This document shows, piece by piece, positions 1-6,424 of a stretch of DNA of 7,324 nt (the stretch's first letter is position 1; each line of letters starts with the position of its first letter). The notes under the pieces are model-generated. The model saw only the letters and a program-made list of their open reading frames with translations, searched no databases and had not been told where the DNA came from. A program made the translations under genes and the position numbers. Location: assembly GCA_945224895.1 (NCBI GenBank), contig CALYNW010000045.1, forward strand, positions 1-7,324, given 5' to 3'. Source of the DNA: an uncultured Clostridia bacterium (GTDB lineage: Bacteria > Bacillota > Clostridia > Oscillospirales > Acutalibacteraceae).

Positions 1-246
1 AAGGACGAGGGTGGCCGTCATACTCCTTTCTTCAACAACTATCGTCCTCAGTTCTATTTCAGAACAACAGACGTAACAGGCGTTATCACTCTTCCTGAAG
101 GAACAGAGATGTGTATGCCCGGCGATAACGTAGTAATGAACGTTGAGCTTATTACTCCTATCGCTATTGAAGAAGGTCTTCGTTTCGCTATCCGTGAGGG
201 TGGTAGAACAGTAGGTTCAGGCGTTGTTACAGCAATCAACGAGTAA
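1..246 (+). CDS. tuf: Elongation factor Tu, C-terminal fragment (5' end outside window)
   Basis: EF-Tu is the GTPase that delivers aminoacyl-tRNA to the ribosome in the cytoplasm. Frame 1 is open from the first base to a TAA at 244-246 and gives 81 residues. They match the C-terminal beta-barrel (domain III) of bacterial EF-Tu closely. Recognisable segments are [20 protein letters not shown], the [12 protein letters not shown] turn, [20 protein letters not shown] and the closing [14 protein letters not shown]. The GTPase domain and domain II lie upstream of the window. The reading frame is intact and the stop is where the family normally ends. A strong intrinsic terminator follows 20 bases later, so tuf is probably the last gene of its transcription unit, as often happens in str-type operons. 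Identity is very secure. Only the 5' context and the number of tuf copies in the genome are unknown. Confidence 0.98.
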   Translation, partial: KDEGGRHTPFFNNYRPQFYFRTTDVTGVITLPEGTEMCMPGDNVVMNVELITPIAIEEGLRFAIREGGRTVGSGVVTAINE

Positions 247-266
247 TCTATAATCTTTATTTAACT

Positions 267-297
267 AAGAGCAAGTCAAAAGACTTGCTCTTTTTTG
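267..297 (+). terminator. Intrinsic terminator after tuf
   Basis: Bases 267-277 (AAGAGCAAGTC) pair perfectly with 282-292 (GACTTGCTCTT) to form an 11-bp stem with an AAAA loop. A run of six T (291-296) overlaps the foot of the stem and continues it. This is a textbook Rho-independent terminator, 20 bases after the tuf stop. It should separate highly expressed tuf from recD2. Confidence 0.93.
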
Positions 298-328
298 TTA
301 TATATGCCTTTTAATTTGATTGCTAATA

Positions 329-337
329 TGCTATACT
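329..337 (+). promoter_or_regulatory. Possible extended -10 promoter for recD2
   Basis: TGCTATACT at 329-337 fits an extended -10 element (TGN plus TATAAT-like hexamer TATACT). With 17-base spacing the -35 position (309-314, TTTTAA) matches the TTGACA consensus poorly, which is common for extended -10 promoters. Transcription would start near 343-345, almost at the candidate start codons, so the mRNA would have an extremely short leader. A promoter is expected here because a terminator lies just upstream. The exact site is inference. Confidence 0.4.
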
Positions 338-343
338 TATATC

Positions 344-348
344 GGTGA
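344..348 (+). promoter_or_regulatory. Ribosome binding site that favours the ATG start of recD2
   Basis: GGTGA at 344-348 matches part of the consensus AGGAGGTGA and sits 5 bases before ATG 354. The alternative in-frame GTG at 345 lies inside this site and has no Shine-Dalgarno of its own. This supports initiation at 354. The match is short, so the call is moderate. Confidence 0.45.
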
Positions 349-353
349 AAAAT

Positions 354-2570
354 ATGGCAGAAGAGCTTGAAAATTTAACAGGAATAGTTGAAGATATTAC
401 ATATAAAAATGATTCAAACGGTTATGGTGTAATTGAAATCGCCACGGGTGAGGAATATGTTACCGTTGTAGGAATTTTAGGCAATGTAGTAATCGGTGAA
501 GAAATTGTTTTTCAGGGCGAATGGACGCTTCACCCTACCTTTGGCAGACAGTTTAAGGCTGTAAGGCTTCAACATACCTTACCGGCAGATGCGTCGGGTA
601 TGCTTCGTTTCCTTGCAGGCGGAATCGTTAAAGGTGTCAGAGAGGCAACTGCAACGAAAATAGTTGAAAAATTTGGCTCAGATACATTTAATGTTATTGA
701 AAATGAGCCTGAAAGACTTGCTGAAATAAAGGGAATTAATAAATCAAGAGCAAAAAAAATCAGTCAGGATTTTAAAATGCAGTTTGCCGCAAGAGAGGTA
801 ATGAACGGACTGGCTGATTTAGGCTTAAGTCAGCAGGAGGCTTTTTCTGCGTATAATTTATATAAGTCAAATGCACTTGAAATCATCAAGGAAAATCCCT
901 ATGCCTTTATATCAGAAAACGGTATATCCTTTGAGCGTGCAGATGAAATTGCAGAGAATTTGCAGGAAGCTCCGCTATTTGATTACAGATGTCAGGCAGG
1001 AATTGTTTATATTGTCAGACATAATCTGAGAAACGGTCATACCTGTCTGCCGAGAAACAGCCTTATCGCACCTGCGAAAAATCTTCTTGATTGCAATGAT
1101 GACGATGCAGAAATTGCCATTGACAACGCAATAGAGGTTAAACAGCTTGTGCAGGAAAATATCGACGGACGAGATTTTATTTTTCTGCCCGAGATTTACA
1201 GAGCTGAGTCTGCAATAGCTGAAAGAATACAGGTTATGCTTCAGTTTCCGCCGCAGCAGAAGGATATTTCCACCTCAGAGATTTATGCCTTTGAGGATGC
1301 AAACGATATTACCTTTGACGATAAACAGAGAGAGGCAATAGAAATTGCCGTAAACAAAGGAATATTGATTTTGACAGGCGGACCCGGTACAGGCAAAACT
1401 ACAACAGTAAAGGGCATTATTGCTTTGATGAAAAACAGAGGACTTGATGTTGCCCTTGCCGCACCCACAGGCAGAGCCGCCAAAAGAATGAGCGAGCTTA
1501 CAGGCTGTGAGGCAAAAACTATCCATAGACTTTTAGAGGTTGAATATAAGGAAGGCGCAACAGAGCCGTCTTTTACCCATAATCTGCGAAATCCTCTTGA
1601 ATGTGACGCAGTAATTGTTGATGAGCTTTCTATGGTTGATGTCACCTTGTTTTCAGCATTGCTTGACGCTTTGCCATTATCCTGTAGACTTATAATGGTT
1701 GGTGACAAAAATCAGCTCCCTCCTGTAGGCGCAGGAAATGTTCTTGCTGATTTAATTAAAAGCGGACTTATCGGAGTTGTCAGCCTTGACAAAATTTTCC
1801 GTCAGGCTATGGAAAGCAGGATTGTTTCAAATGCCCATAGAGTTGTAAACGGAGAAATGCCTGTTTTTGACAACAGTCCCGATTCAGACTTTTTCCTTCT
1901 AAATGAAAGGTCAAAATATAGCGCTCCGAGAAAAATTGTTAATCTTGTTACCTCAAGAATACCTACAGGCTACGGCTTTGACCCAATTAAAGATATTCAG
2001 GTGCTTTGCCCGGGAAGAAAGGGTGAAGTCGGAACGGAAAATCTCAATGCACTTTTGCAGGAGGTTATGAATCCGCCGTCACGTGAAAAAGCAGAAATTA
2101 AGTATAAGGGCTATATACTCCGTGAGGGCGACAAGGTTATGCAGATTAAGAATAACTATGATGTGCCTTGGTTCAAGGATAACGAAAACGGCACAGGCGT
2201 TTTTAACGGCGACATAGGAATACTGACAAGAATTGACAGAGCAAACGATATTATCAACGTTCGCTTTGACGATAAAGAGGCAATGTACAGCCTTGAAAAT
2301 GTTTCTGAGATTGAGCTTGCCTATGCTATGACTGTTCATAAAAGTCAGGGCAGTGAGTTTGACGCTGTTGTGCTTCCTGTTATCAATACACCGCCAAAGC
2401 TTGCTTACAGAAATTTATTTTATACTGCTCTTACAAGAGCAAAAAGCCTCATTGTTATTGTGGGCAGTGATGATGCCGTTAGGAAGATGGTTGACAATGA
2501 CAAAAAAAGCAGACGCTACAGTGCACTTGTTCATTTTTTATCTGTTGACAACAGCGGTGTTTTCAAGTAA
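354..2570 (+). CDS. recD2: RecD2-type 5'-3' DNA helicase (RecD/TraA family, YrrC-like)
   Basis: Superfamily 1B ATP-dependent helicase that moves 5'-3' on DNA. RecD2 proteins act in repair and replication-fork maintenance without RecBC. The 738 residues begin with an OB-like N-terminal region (about 8-75), followed by a helix-hairpin-helix stretch (about 83-215, including GINKSRAKKIS) typical of RecD2 and absent from RecBCD-type RecD. The helicase motifs are complete: Walker A GGPGTGKT (342-349, Lys348), motif Ia APTGRAAKRM (370-379), DELS (423-426), motif III GDKNQLPPVG (450-459), motif IV LDKIFRQ (478-484), motif V TVHKSQG (660-666) and motif VI YTALTRAK (690-697, Arg695). Length fits the family (about 715-800). 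The start was put at ATG 354 because GGTGA lies 5 bases upstream. GTG 345 would add three residues. It probably forms its own transcription unit after the tuf terminator. Family assignment is secure and the in vivo role is inferred. Confidence 0.95.
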   Translation: MAEELENLTGIVEDITYKNDSNGYGVIEIATGEEYVTVVGILGNVVIGEEIVFQGEWTLHPTFGRQFKAVRLQHTLPADASGMLRFLAGGIVKGVREATATKIVEKFGSDTFNVIENEPERLAEIKGINKSRAKKISQDFKMQFAAREVMNGLADLGLSQQEAFSAYNLYKSNALEIIKENPYAFISENGISFERADEIAENLQEAPLFDYRCQAGIVYIVRHNLRNGHTCLPRNSLIAPAKNLLDCNDDDAEIAIDNAIEVKQLVQENIDGRDFIFLPEIYRAESAIAERIQVMLQFPPQQKDISTSEIYAFEDANDITFDDKQREAIEIAVNKGILILTGGPGTGKTTTVKGIIALMKNRGLDVALAAPTGRAAKRMSELTGCEAKTIHRLLEVEYKEGATEPSFTHNLRNPLECDAVIVDELSMVDVTLFSALLDALPLSCRLIMVGDKNQLPPVGAGNVLADLIKSGLIGVVSLDKIFRQAMESRIVSNAHRVVNGEMPVFDNSPDSDFFLLNERSKYSAPRKIVNLVTSRIPTGYGFDPIKDIQVLCPGRKGEVGTENLNALLQEVMNPPSREKAEIKYKGYILREGDKVMQIKNNYDVPWFKDNENGTGVFNGDIGILTRIDRANDIINVRFDDKEAMYSLENVSEIELAYAMTVHKSQGSEFDAVVLPVINTPPKLAYRNLFYTALTRAKSLIVIVGSDDAVRKMVDNDKKSRRYSALVHFLSVDNSGVFK

Positions 2571-2626
2571 CATATATTATATTATTTCAGATTATCAGAT
2601 TGCTTTTTTATATAAGGATTGTTTTT
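2571..2626 (+). other. AT-rich 56-base gap between recD2 and the mreB-like gene
   Basis: This gap contains no GC-rich hairpin or T-tract terminator and no well-spaced promoter that I can defend. The only clear element is the Shine-Dalgarno AAGGA (2614-2618). recD2 may therefore read through into the downstream block, or a weak AT-rich promoter is present. The gap is far too short for a cobalamin riboswitch. Confidence 0.55.
2614..2618 (+). promoter_or_regulatory. Ribosome binding site fixing the mreB-like start
   Basis: AAGGA lies 8 bases before ATG 2627. An in-frame TTG at 2600 would add nine residues, but it lies upstream of this site. The resulting N-terminus MFGYDLGIDLGT matches the usual MreB N-terminus, which supports 2627. 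Confidence 0.8.
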
Positions 2627-3655
2627 ATGTTTGGTTACGATTTAGGTATTGATTTGGGAACAAGCTCAATAGTCATTTCCGTTGTGGGAAAGGGCGTTGT
2701 ACTTGACGAGCCTGCATATGTTGCCTATGATACCGAAAGTGAAAAGATGCTCTATGCAGGAAAAAGAGCATATTATCTTGAGGGCAGAGAGCCGTCGGGA
2801 GTAAGTGTTATTCAGCCTATATCCGAGGGTGTTGTAAGTAATTATGCTCTTGCCGGGGAATTGGTAAGATACTTTATGAATAAGGTGCTTAAAAAGAATA
2901 TTTTTAAGCCAAGGGTTGTAGCTTCTGTTCCGTCAAACAGTACGGATGTTGAGAGAAGAACCCTTATTTCTGTTCTCATTACCGCAGGTGCAAGGTCAGT
3001 CTGCCTTGTTGAGGAGCCTCTTTGCGCCGCCTTCGGCTCAGGAATTGACCCATTACATCCTGGTGGAGTTTTCGTTATCGACTGCGGAGCAGGTGCAACG
3101 GATATGGCAGTTGTCAGCCAAGGCTCAATGAGTCAGAGCGAAACCGTTAAGGTTGCAGGAGACGATTTTGACAGAGCGATAGTTAAATATCTCCGTGATA
3201 AATACGGACTGCTTGTTGGTATGCGTACTGCCGAGGAAATAAAAAAGAATATCGGCTGTGCAGTACCGAGAGAAAATGACGTAACAATGTCTGCAAAGGG
3301 CAGAAATATGCTTTCGGGACTTCCGAGGGTAGTTGAAATTACAGGTAATGAAATATGCGAGTGCCTGACGCCTCAGCTTGAAAAAATTACATCTGCTGCA
3401 AGAGCAATGTTTGAAAGAACATCACCACAGCTTATTGCGGATATTACTAATTCAAGCCTGCTTTTAACAGGTGGATCTGCCCGGCTTTACGGTCTTGATA
3501 CTCTTATTTCGCAGACCCTGAGCCTTGATGTAACCGTACCTGTCAGACCTAATTTTTGTGTTTCAAAGGGCTGTGAGGTAGCGCTTAAAAAGCTTCATAT
3601 TCTTGACCAATACGGCTATTCCTTTAAAACAAAGGAAGAGGTTAGAATAAGATGA
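2627..3655 (+). CDS. MreB/Mbl-like bacterial actin homologue
   Basis: Actin-fold ATPase of the MreB/Mbl family. Classical members form membrane-associated filaments that guide lateral wall synthesis. The 342 residues have the family's usual length and motifs. Phosphate-1 is DLGIDLGTSS (5-14). The region PRVVASVPSNSTDVERR is followed by VEEP (128-131), which holds the catalytic-type Glu of MreB. Phosphate-2 is DCGAGATD (152-159), which keeps the general DxGxGxT pattern but differs from the common MreB DIGGGTTE. The adenosine motif is LLLTGGSARLYGLD (278-291). The sequence is clearly more divergent than the main MreB. It has no mreC, mreD, rodA or pbp gene beside it. Instead its TGA overlaps the next ATG in ATGA, which couples it to a corrinoid adenosyltransferase homologue. 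It may be an additional Mbl/MreBH-type paralogue or the organism's only MreB. The family call is firm and the role is open, so no symbol is given. Confidence 0.88.
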   Translation: MFGYDLGIDLGTSSIVISVVGKGVVLDEPAYVAYDTESEKMLYAGKRAYYLEGREPSGVSVIQPISEGVVSNYALAGELVRYFMNKVLKKNIFKPRVVASVPSNSTDVERRTLISVLITAGARSVCLVEEPLCAAFGSGIDPLHPGGVFVIDCGAGATDMAVVSQGSMSQSETVKVAGDDFDRAIVKYLRDKYGLLVGMRTAEEIKKNIGCAVPRENDVTMSAKGRNMLSGLPRVVEITGNEICECLTPQLEKITSAARAMFERTSPQLIADITNSSLLLTGGSARLYGLDTLISQTLSLDVTVPVRPNFCVSKGCEVALKKLHILDQYGYSFKTKEEVRIR

Positions 3656-4119
3656 TTGAGATTTATTACGGCTTTGGTAAGGGCAAAACAACTGCTTCAA
3701 TAGGCTTGGGAATGAGAGCAGTGGGAGCAGGCTTAACAGTTACACTTGTTCAGTTTTTGAAGGACAATAAATCGTCAGAGCTTGCAGTATTGCCTTTTGA
3801 TGTATTTAAGGCTCCGGACAGTCTGCCATTTTACCCTGATAAATCTTATCAATCTTGGGTAGATTCTGCCTTGGAGTATATTAAAAACTGCAAAAGCTAC
3901 GTGATAATTCTTGACGAATTCCTTGATATTATAGGCAGCTTTATTACTGTTGATAAGGCAGCAGAACTGATTAAAAGCATTAATGATAAAGAAGTGATTA
4001 TAACAGGTCACAGGGAAATTTCTGAGATTTTTGAAATGAGTGACTATATAACTCATATGGAAAAAATAAAGCACCCTTATGATAAGGGTGTTAAGGCAAG
4101 AAAAGGAATTGAATATTAA
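3652..4119 (+). CDS. Short BtuR/CobO-family corrinoid adenosyltransferase homologue
   Basis: The family transfers the 5'-deoxyadenosyl group of ATP to the cobalt of cob(I)alamin or cob(I)yrinic acid diamide, giving the coenzyme form in the cytoplasm. The 155 residues begin with a P-loop GFGKGKTT (7-14) in the characteristic arrangement of the family, where GNGKGKTT is common. Next come LVQFLK (32-37), a Walker-B-like strand VIILDE (84-89), IITGH (116-120) and the diagnostic C-terminal segment KHPYDKGVKARKGIEY (140-155). It is shorter than enterobacterial BtuR (about 196 residues). It also lacks a recognisable GFTW-type active-site segment, having LPFYP near 58-62 instead. It overlaps the mreB-like gene by 4 bases (ATGA) and ends 17 bases before the ECF T gene. 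This suggests salvage of an imported corrinoid, which is inference from context. Family membership is well supported. Activity and exact substrate are not proven. Confidence 0.82.
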   Translation: MIEIYYGFGKGKTTASIGLGMRAVGAGLTVTLVQFLKDNKSSELAVLPFDVFKAPDSLPFYPDKSYQSWVDSALEYIKNCKSYVIILDEFLDIIGSFITVDKAAELIKSINDKEVIITGHREISEIFEMSDYITHMEKIKHPYDKGVKARKGIEY

Positions 4120-4120
4120 T

Positions 4121-4128
4121 AAGGAGGG
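4121..4128 (+). promoter_or_regulatory. Strong ribosome binding site for the GTG-started T component
   Basis: AAGGAGGG is a near-perfect Shine-Dalgarno placed 8 bases before GTG 4137. It is the strongest ribosome binding site in the block and makes the GTG start convincing. It may compensate for the weaker start codon. Confidence 0.85.
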
Positions 4129-4136
4129 AAAGCAAA

Positions 4137-4991
4137 GTGGACAGATTTTCAAGATTTAATCCAAAGTCCTGCTTTCTCTTTTTTGTTTTGGAAATAGTCT
4201 TGTGTCTGCTTATATTTAATCCTGCCTTTCTTGCAGTTAGCCTTTTGTCATCGCTTTTTTACAGTATAAAGTTAGAGGGTAAAAGGGCAGTAAAACGATT
4301 TTTTACATTTATTTTACCTCTGATATTTTTTATCGGACTGTTTAATATGATATTTGCCCATTACGGAGAAACGGTTTTGTTTACTGTATTTTTGTATGAT
4401 TTTACCTTGGAGTCATTTTTTTACGGCATTAATCAGGGTGCTATGTTTTCCGTTGTAATACTGTGGCTGTCCTGTTACAGTATTGTTATGACATCGGATA
4501 AATTCCTTTCAGTGTTCTCAAAAACAGCACCAAACTGTTCTCTTGTATTTTCAATGGTGCTGTCCTTTATACCAAGACTTCGTAAAAACGCAGAGGAAAT
4601 AAACGACGCAGGAAAGTTAATTGACACAGGGGAAAATAAGCTTAAAAAGAGCATATCTAATTTTTCTGCCCTTATTACAATGACATTGGAGGAAAGCATA
4701 GAGGTCTCCGATTCAATGAAGGCAAGAGGCTTTAATAAAAACAGAAGAGCCTATTCAAAATACGGCTTTTCCTTTTCTGACGGAGTAATTATTACGGTCA
4801 GCATAATTCTTTTTGCCGTAATGCTTTATTATAAGATTTCGGGAAAGACATTGTTCATTTTCGAGCCTGCTATGGCTTTCAATTATTTTTCACCGCTTTC
4901 TTTGGCGGTTTACGGTGTAATGTCATTTTTACCGTTGATAGTAGATTTATGGGAGGATGTAAAATGGCTGTATTTAAAACAGAAAATCTGA
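4137..4991 (+). CDS. ECF transporter transmembrane component T (EcfT/CbiQ family)
   Basis: This integral membrane scaffold of an energy-coupling factor importer links the ATPase pair to the substrate-binding S subunit. The 284 residues are strongly hydrophobic, with likely membrane segments near 11-42, 54-74, 100-119, 215-232 and 250-269. The cytoplasmic part between about 120 and 210 carries the family signature: SFIPRLRKNAEEI (143-155) and the coupling-helix motif SMKARGF (193-199), whose Ala196-Arg197-Gly198 contacts the ATPase groove in characterised ECF transporters. It starts at GTG with an excellent Shine-Dalgarno. Its 3' end overlaps the ATPase gene by 28 bases. Together with the next two genes it forms a complete dedicated (group I-like) ECF system. 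The T family does not reveal the substrate, so neither cbiQ nor ecfT with a cargo is asserted. Confidence 0.9.
   Translation: MDRFSRFNPKSCFLFFVLEIVLCLLIFNPAFLAVSLLSSLFYSIKLEGKRAVKRFFTFILPLIFFIGLFNMIFAHYGETVLFTVFLYDFTLESFFYGINQGAMFSVVILWLSCYSIVMTSDKFLSVFSKTAPNCSLVFSMVLSFIPRLRKNAEEINDAGKLIDTGENKLKKSISNFSALITMTLEESIEVSDSMKARGFNKNRRAYSKYGFSFSDGVIITVSIILFAVMLYYKISGKTLFIFEPAMAFNYFSPLSLAVYGVMSFLPLIVDLWEDVKWLYLKQKI
4951..4956 (+). promoter_or_regulatory. Ribosome binding site fixing the ATPase start inside the T gene
   Basis: GGGAGG sits 7 bases before ATG 4964. An in-frame ATG at 4949 lies directly upstream of this site and has no Shine-Dalgarno at a proper distance, so 4964 is preferred. The encoded start MAVFKTENLTFSYP is normal for ABC ATPases. 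Confidence 0.8.
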
Positions 4992-6424
4992 CATTTTCAT
5001 ATCCCAAGTCAGATAAAAAAGCCGTTGATAATATAAATATAGAAATTGAAAAGGGTGAGCTTGTTCTCTTAATGGGGGAAAGCGGAAGCGGAAAATCAAC
5101 CCTTTTGAGACTTTTGAAAACAGAGCTTTCACCATTTGGAAAAATTACAGGTAATATTCTGTCAAATTGCAAAAGCGTTGCCTTTGTTCAGCAAAATCCG
5201 GACACCTCATTTGTTTCTGAAACTGTCAGAGGAGAGCTTGCCTTTTCTCTTGAAAACAGAAATATGACTGACTCTGAAATCGCAGTTAGACTTGGGGAGA
5301 TATCATCATTTTTCAATATAAATGATATCCTTGATTGTAGGCTTTCCTGCCTTTCGGGAGGTGAAAAGGCTATTGTTTCCATTGCATCTGCAATGATAGA
5401 TGATGCCGATGTGTTGATACTTGACGAGCCCTTTGCTCAGCTGGATCCAAAGGCGGTTTTGTCTGTTTCTTCAATGCTTAAAAGGATAAACACCGAGCTT
5501 GGAGTTACAGTTATTATGGCGTCCCATTCCTCTGCTGAGGTAATAGATTTTTGCGACAGATTGATTGTGCTTAAATGCGGTATGTGTATCTGTAATACAT
5601 CTGTCAGAGAGGCTGTAAAGGACAATAGCCTTTTGGATTTCTTTCCTGCTTTTACAGGACTTTTTGATGAAAGACCGTTGACAGTTAAAGAGGCAATACC
5701 TCTTTCCGAGAAATTCAGGGAGAAGCCTTTAACGTCTGAAAGCGAAACCGAGCCGACTGTTGTGTTAAAAAATATAACCTTTGCTTACGGAAAAAAGGAG
5801 CTTGATATATTAAGTCGACTGTCCTACACTGCCTATAAGGGCAAAATTAATTCAGTTATCGGCTCCAACGGAAGTGGAAAAACAACTCTGATTAAGGTCA
5901 TAGGCGGTATAAAAAAAGCTTATAGCGGTAAGGTTAAGGCAACAGGGAATGTCTGCTATATGCCTCAAAATGTACGTTGCCTTTTTACAAAGGATACTGT
6001 GGGTGAGGAGATTTCTCCTGCTACTGCCGAAAAATTAGGCATTGCGGATTGTATAAATCAGCACCCCTTTGATTTAAGCGGTGGACAGGCTCAAAAGCTT
6101 GCATTCGGTATCCTGCTTGAGCAAAATGCCGATGTTTTCCTGCTTGACGAGCCGTCAAAGGCTTTTGATGCACAGTCAAAGAAAAGCCTTGCCGAGATTT
6201 TAAAAGGTCTTTGCAGTCAAGGAAAAACTGTTATAATGGTATCCCATGATATAGAATTTGTGGGAGAGGTGTCGGATTATGTTTCATTTCTCTCAGACGG
6301 CATTATTTCTTCGGCAGGAGGCAGACGTGAAGTGCTGTCATCCCTGAAGTTTTATACAACCCAAATAAGAAGAATAACGGCGTGGAATTTAGATTTTGCC
6401 GTGTCGGCGGAGGACTTAATATGA
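4964..6424 (+). CDS. Fused two-domain ECF transporter ATPase (EcfA1-EcfA2 type)
   Basis: This cytoplasmic ABC ATPase pair powers the ECF importer, with both halves on one 486-residue chain. Domain 1 (about 1-220) has Walker A GESGSGKST (Lys44), Q-loop VQQNP (75-79), signature LSGGE (130-134), Walker B LILDEP with Asp154 and Glu155, and switch His188. Domain 2 (about 265-470) has Walker A GSNGSGKTT (Lys306), Q-loop MPQN (333-336), signature LSGGQ (371-375), Walker B FLLDEP with Asp395 and Glu396, and His428. All catalytic motifs are present in both halves, so two active sites are expected. The linker at about 220-262 resembles the usual spacer of fused cobalt/vitamin-type ATPases. The C-terminal tail (FYTTQIRR, then VSAEDLI) is also familiar from this family. 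The gene overlaps the T gene by 28 bases and the S gene by 4 (ATGA). Confidence 0.95.
   Translation: MAVFKTENLTFSYPKSDKKAVDNINIEIEKGELVLLMGESGSGKSTLLRLLKTELSPFGKITGNILSNCKSVAFVQQNPDTSFVSETVRGELAFSLENRNMTDSEIAVRLGEISSFFNINDILDCRLSCLSGGEKAIVSIASAMIDDADVLILDEPFAQLDPKAVLSVSSMLKRINTELGVTVIMASHSSAEVIDFCDRLIVLKCGMCICNTSVREAVKDNSLLDFFPAFTGLFDERPLTVKEAIPLSEKFREKPLTSESETEPTVVLKNITFAYGKKELDILSRLSYTAYKGKINSVIGSNGSGKTTLIKVIGGIKKAYSGKVKATGNVCYMPQNVRCLFTKDTVGEEISPATAEKLGIADCINQHPFDLSGGQAQKLAFGILLEQNADVFLLDEPSKAFDAQSKKSLAEILKGLCSQGKTVIMVSHDIEFVGEVSDYVSFLSDGIISSAGGRREVLSSLKFYTTQIRRITAWNLDFAVSAEDLI
6409..6413 (+). promoter_or_regulatory. Ribosome binding site fixing the S component start
   Basis: GGAGG lies 7 bases before ATG 6421, inside the end of the ATPase gene. 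An earlier in-frame ATG at 6382 would add 13 residues of non-membrane sequence and a 43-base overlap. The site and the typical MKKIFPFAVALSL membrane N-terminus favour 6421. Confidence 0.82.

Noticed and set aside
752..759. Run of eight A in recD2, a possible slippage or frameshift site
   Set aside because: It encodes Ala-Lys-Lys-Ile in a continuous conserved frame. There is no downstream stimulatory structure and no sign of an alternative product.
1283..1708. A 141-codon open frame on the minus strand, and others at 1275-1526, 2079-2339, 3775-4152 and 4879-5172
   Set aside because: They lie antisense to well-recognised genes, have low-complexity or Cys/Ser-rich translations with no known motifs, and lack convincing Shine-Dalgarno sites. 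They are shadows of the coding strand.
2585..2613. Possible promoter upstream of the mreB-like gene (TTTCAG / TTATAT with 17-base spacing)
   Set aside because: Both hexamers match consensus poorly, and the start point would fall on the Shine-Dalgarno. In DNA this AT-rich such matches arise by chance.
2353..2652. A 99-codon plus-strand frame spanning the recD2/mreB-like junction
   Set aside because: It overlaps the conserved recD2 motifs V-VI region in another frame and gives no recognisable protein. The gap has a good ribosome site for the mreB-like gene instead.
5299..5329. Inverted repeat GATATCAT ... ATGATATC with a 15-base spacer
   Set aside because: It lies inside ATPase domain 1 coding sequence, is AT-rich and has no neighbouring operator or terminator features. 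Chance is the likeliest explanation.
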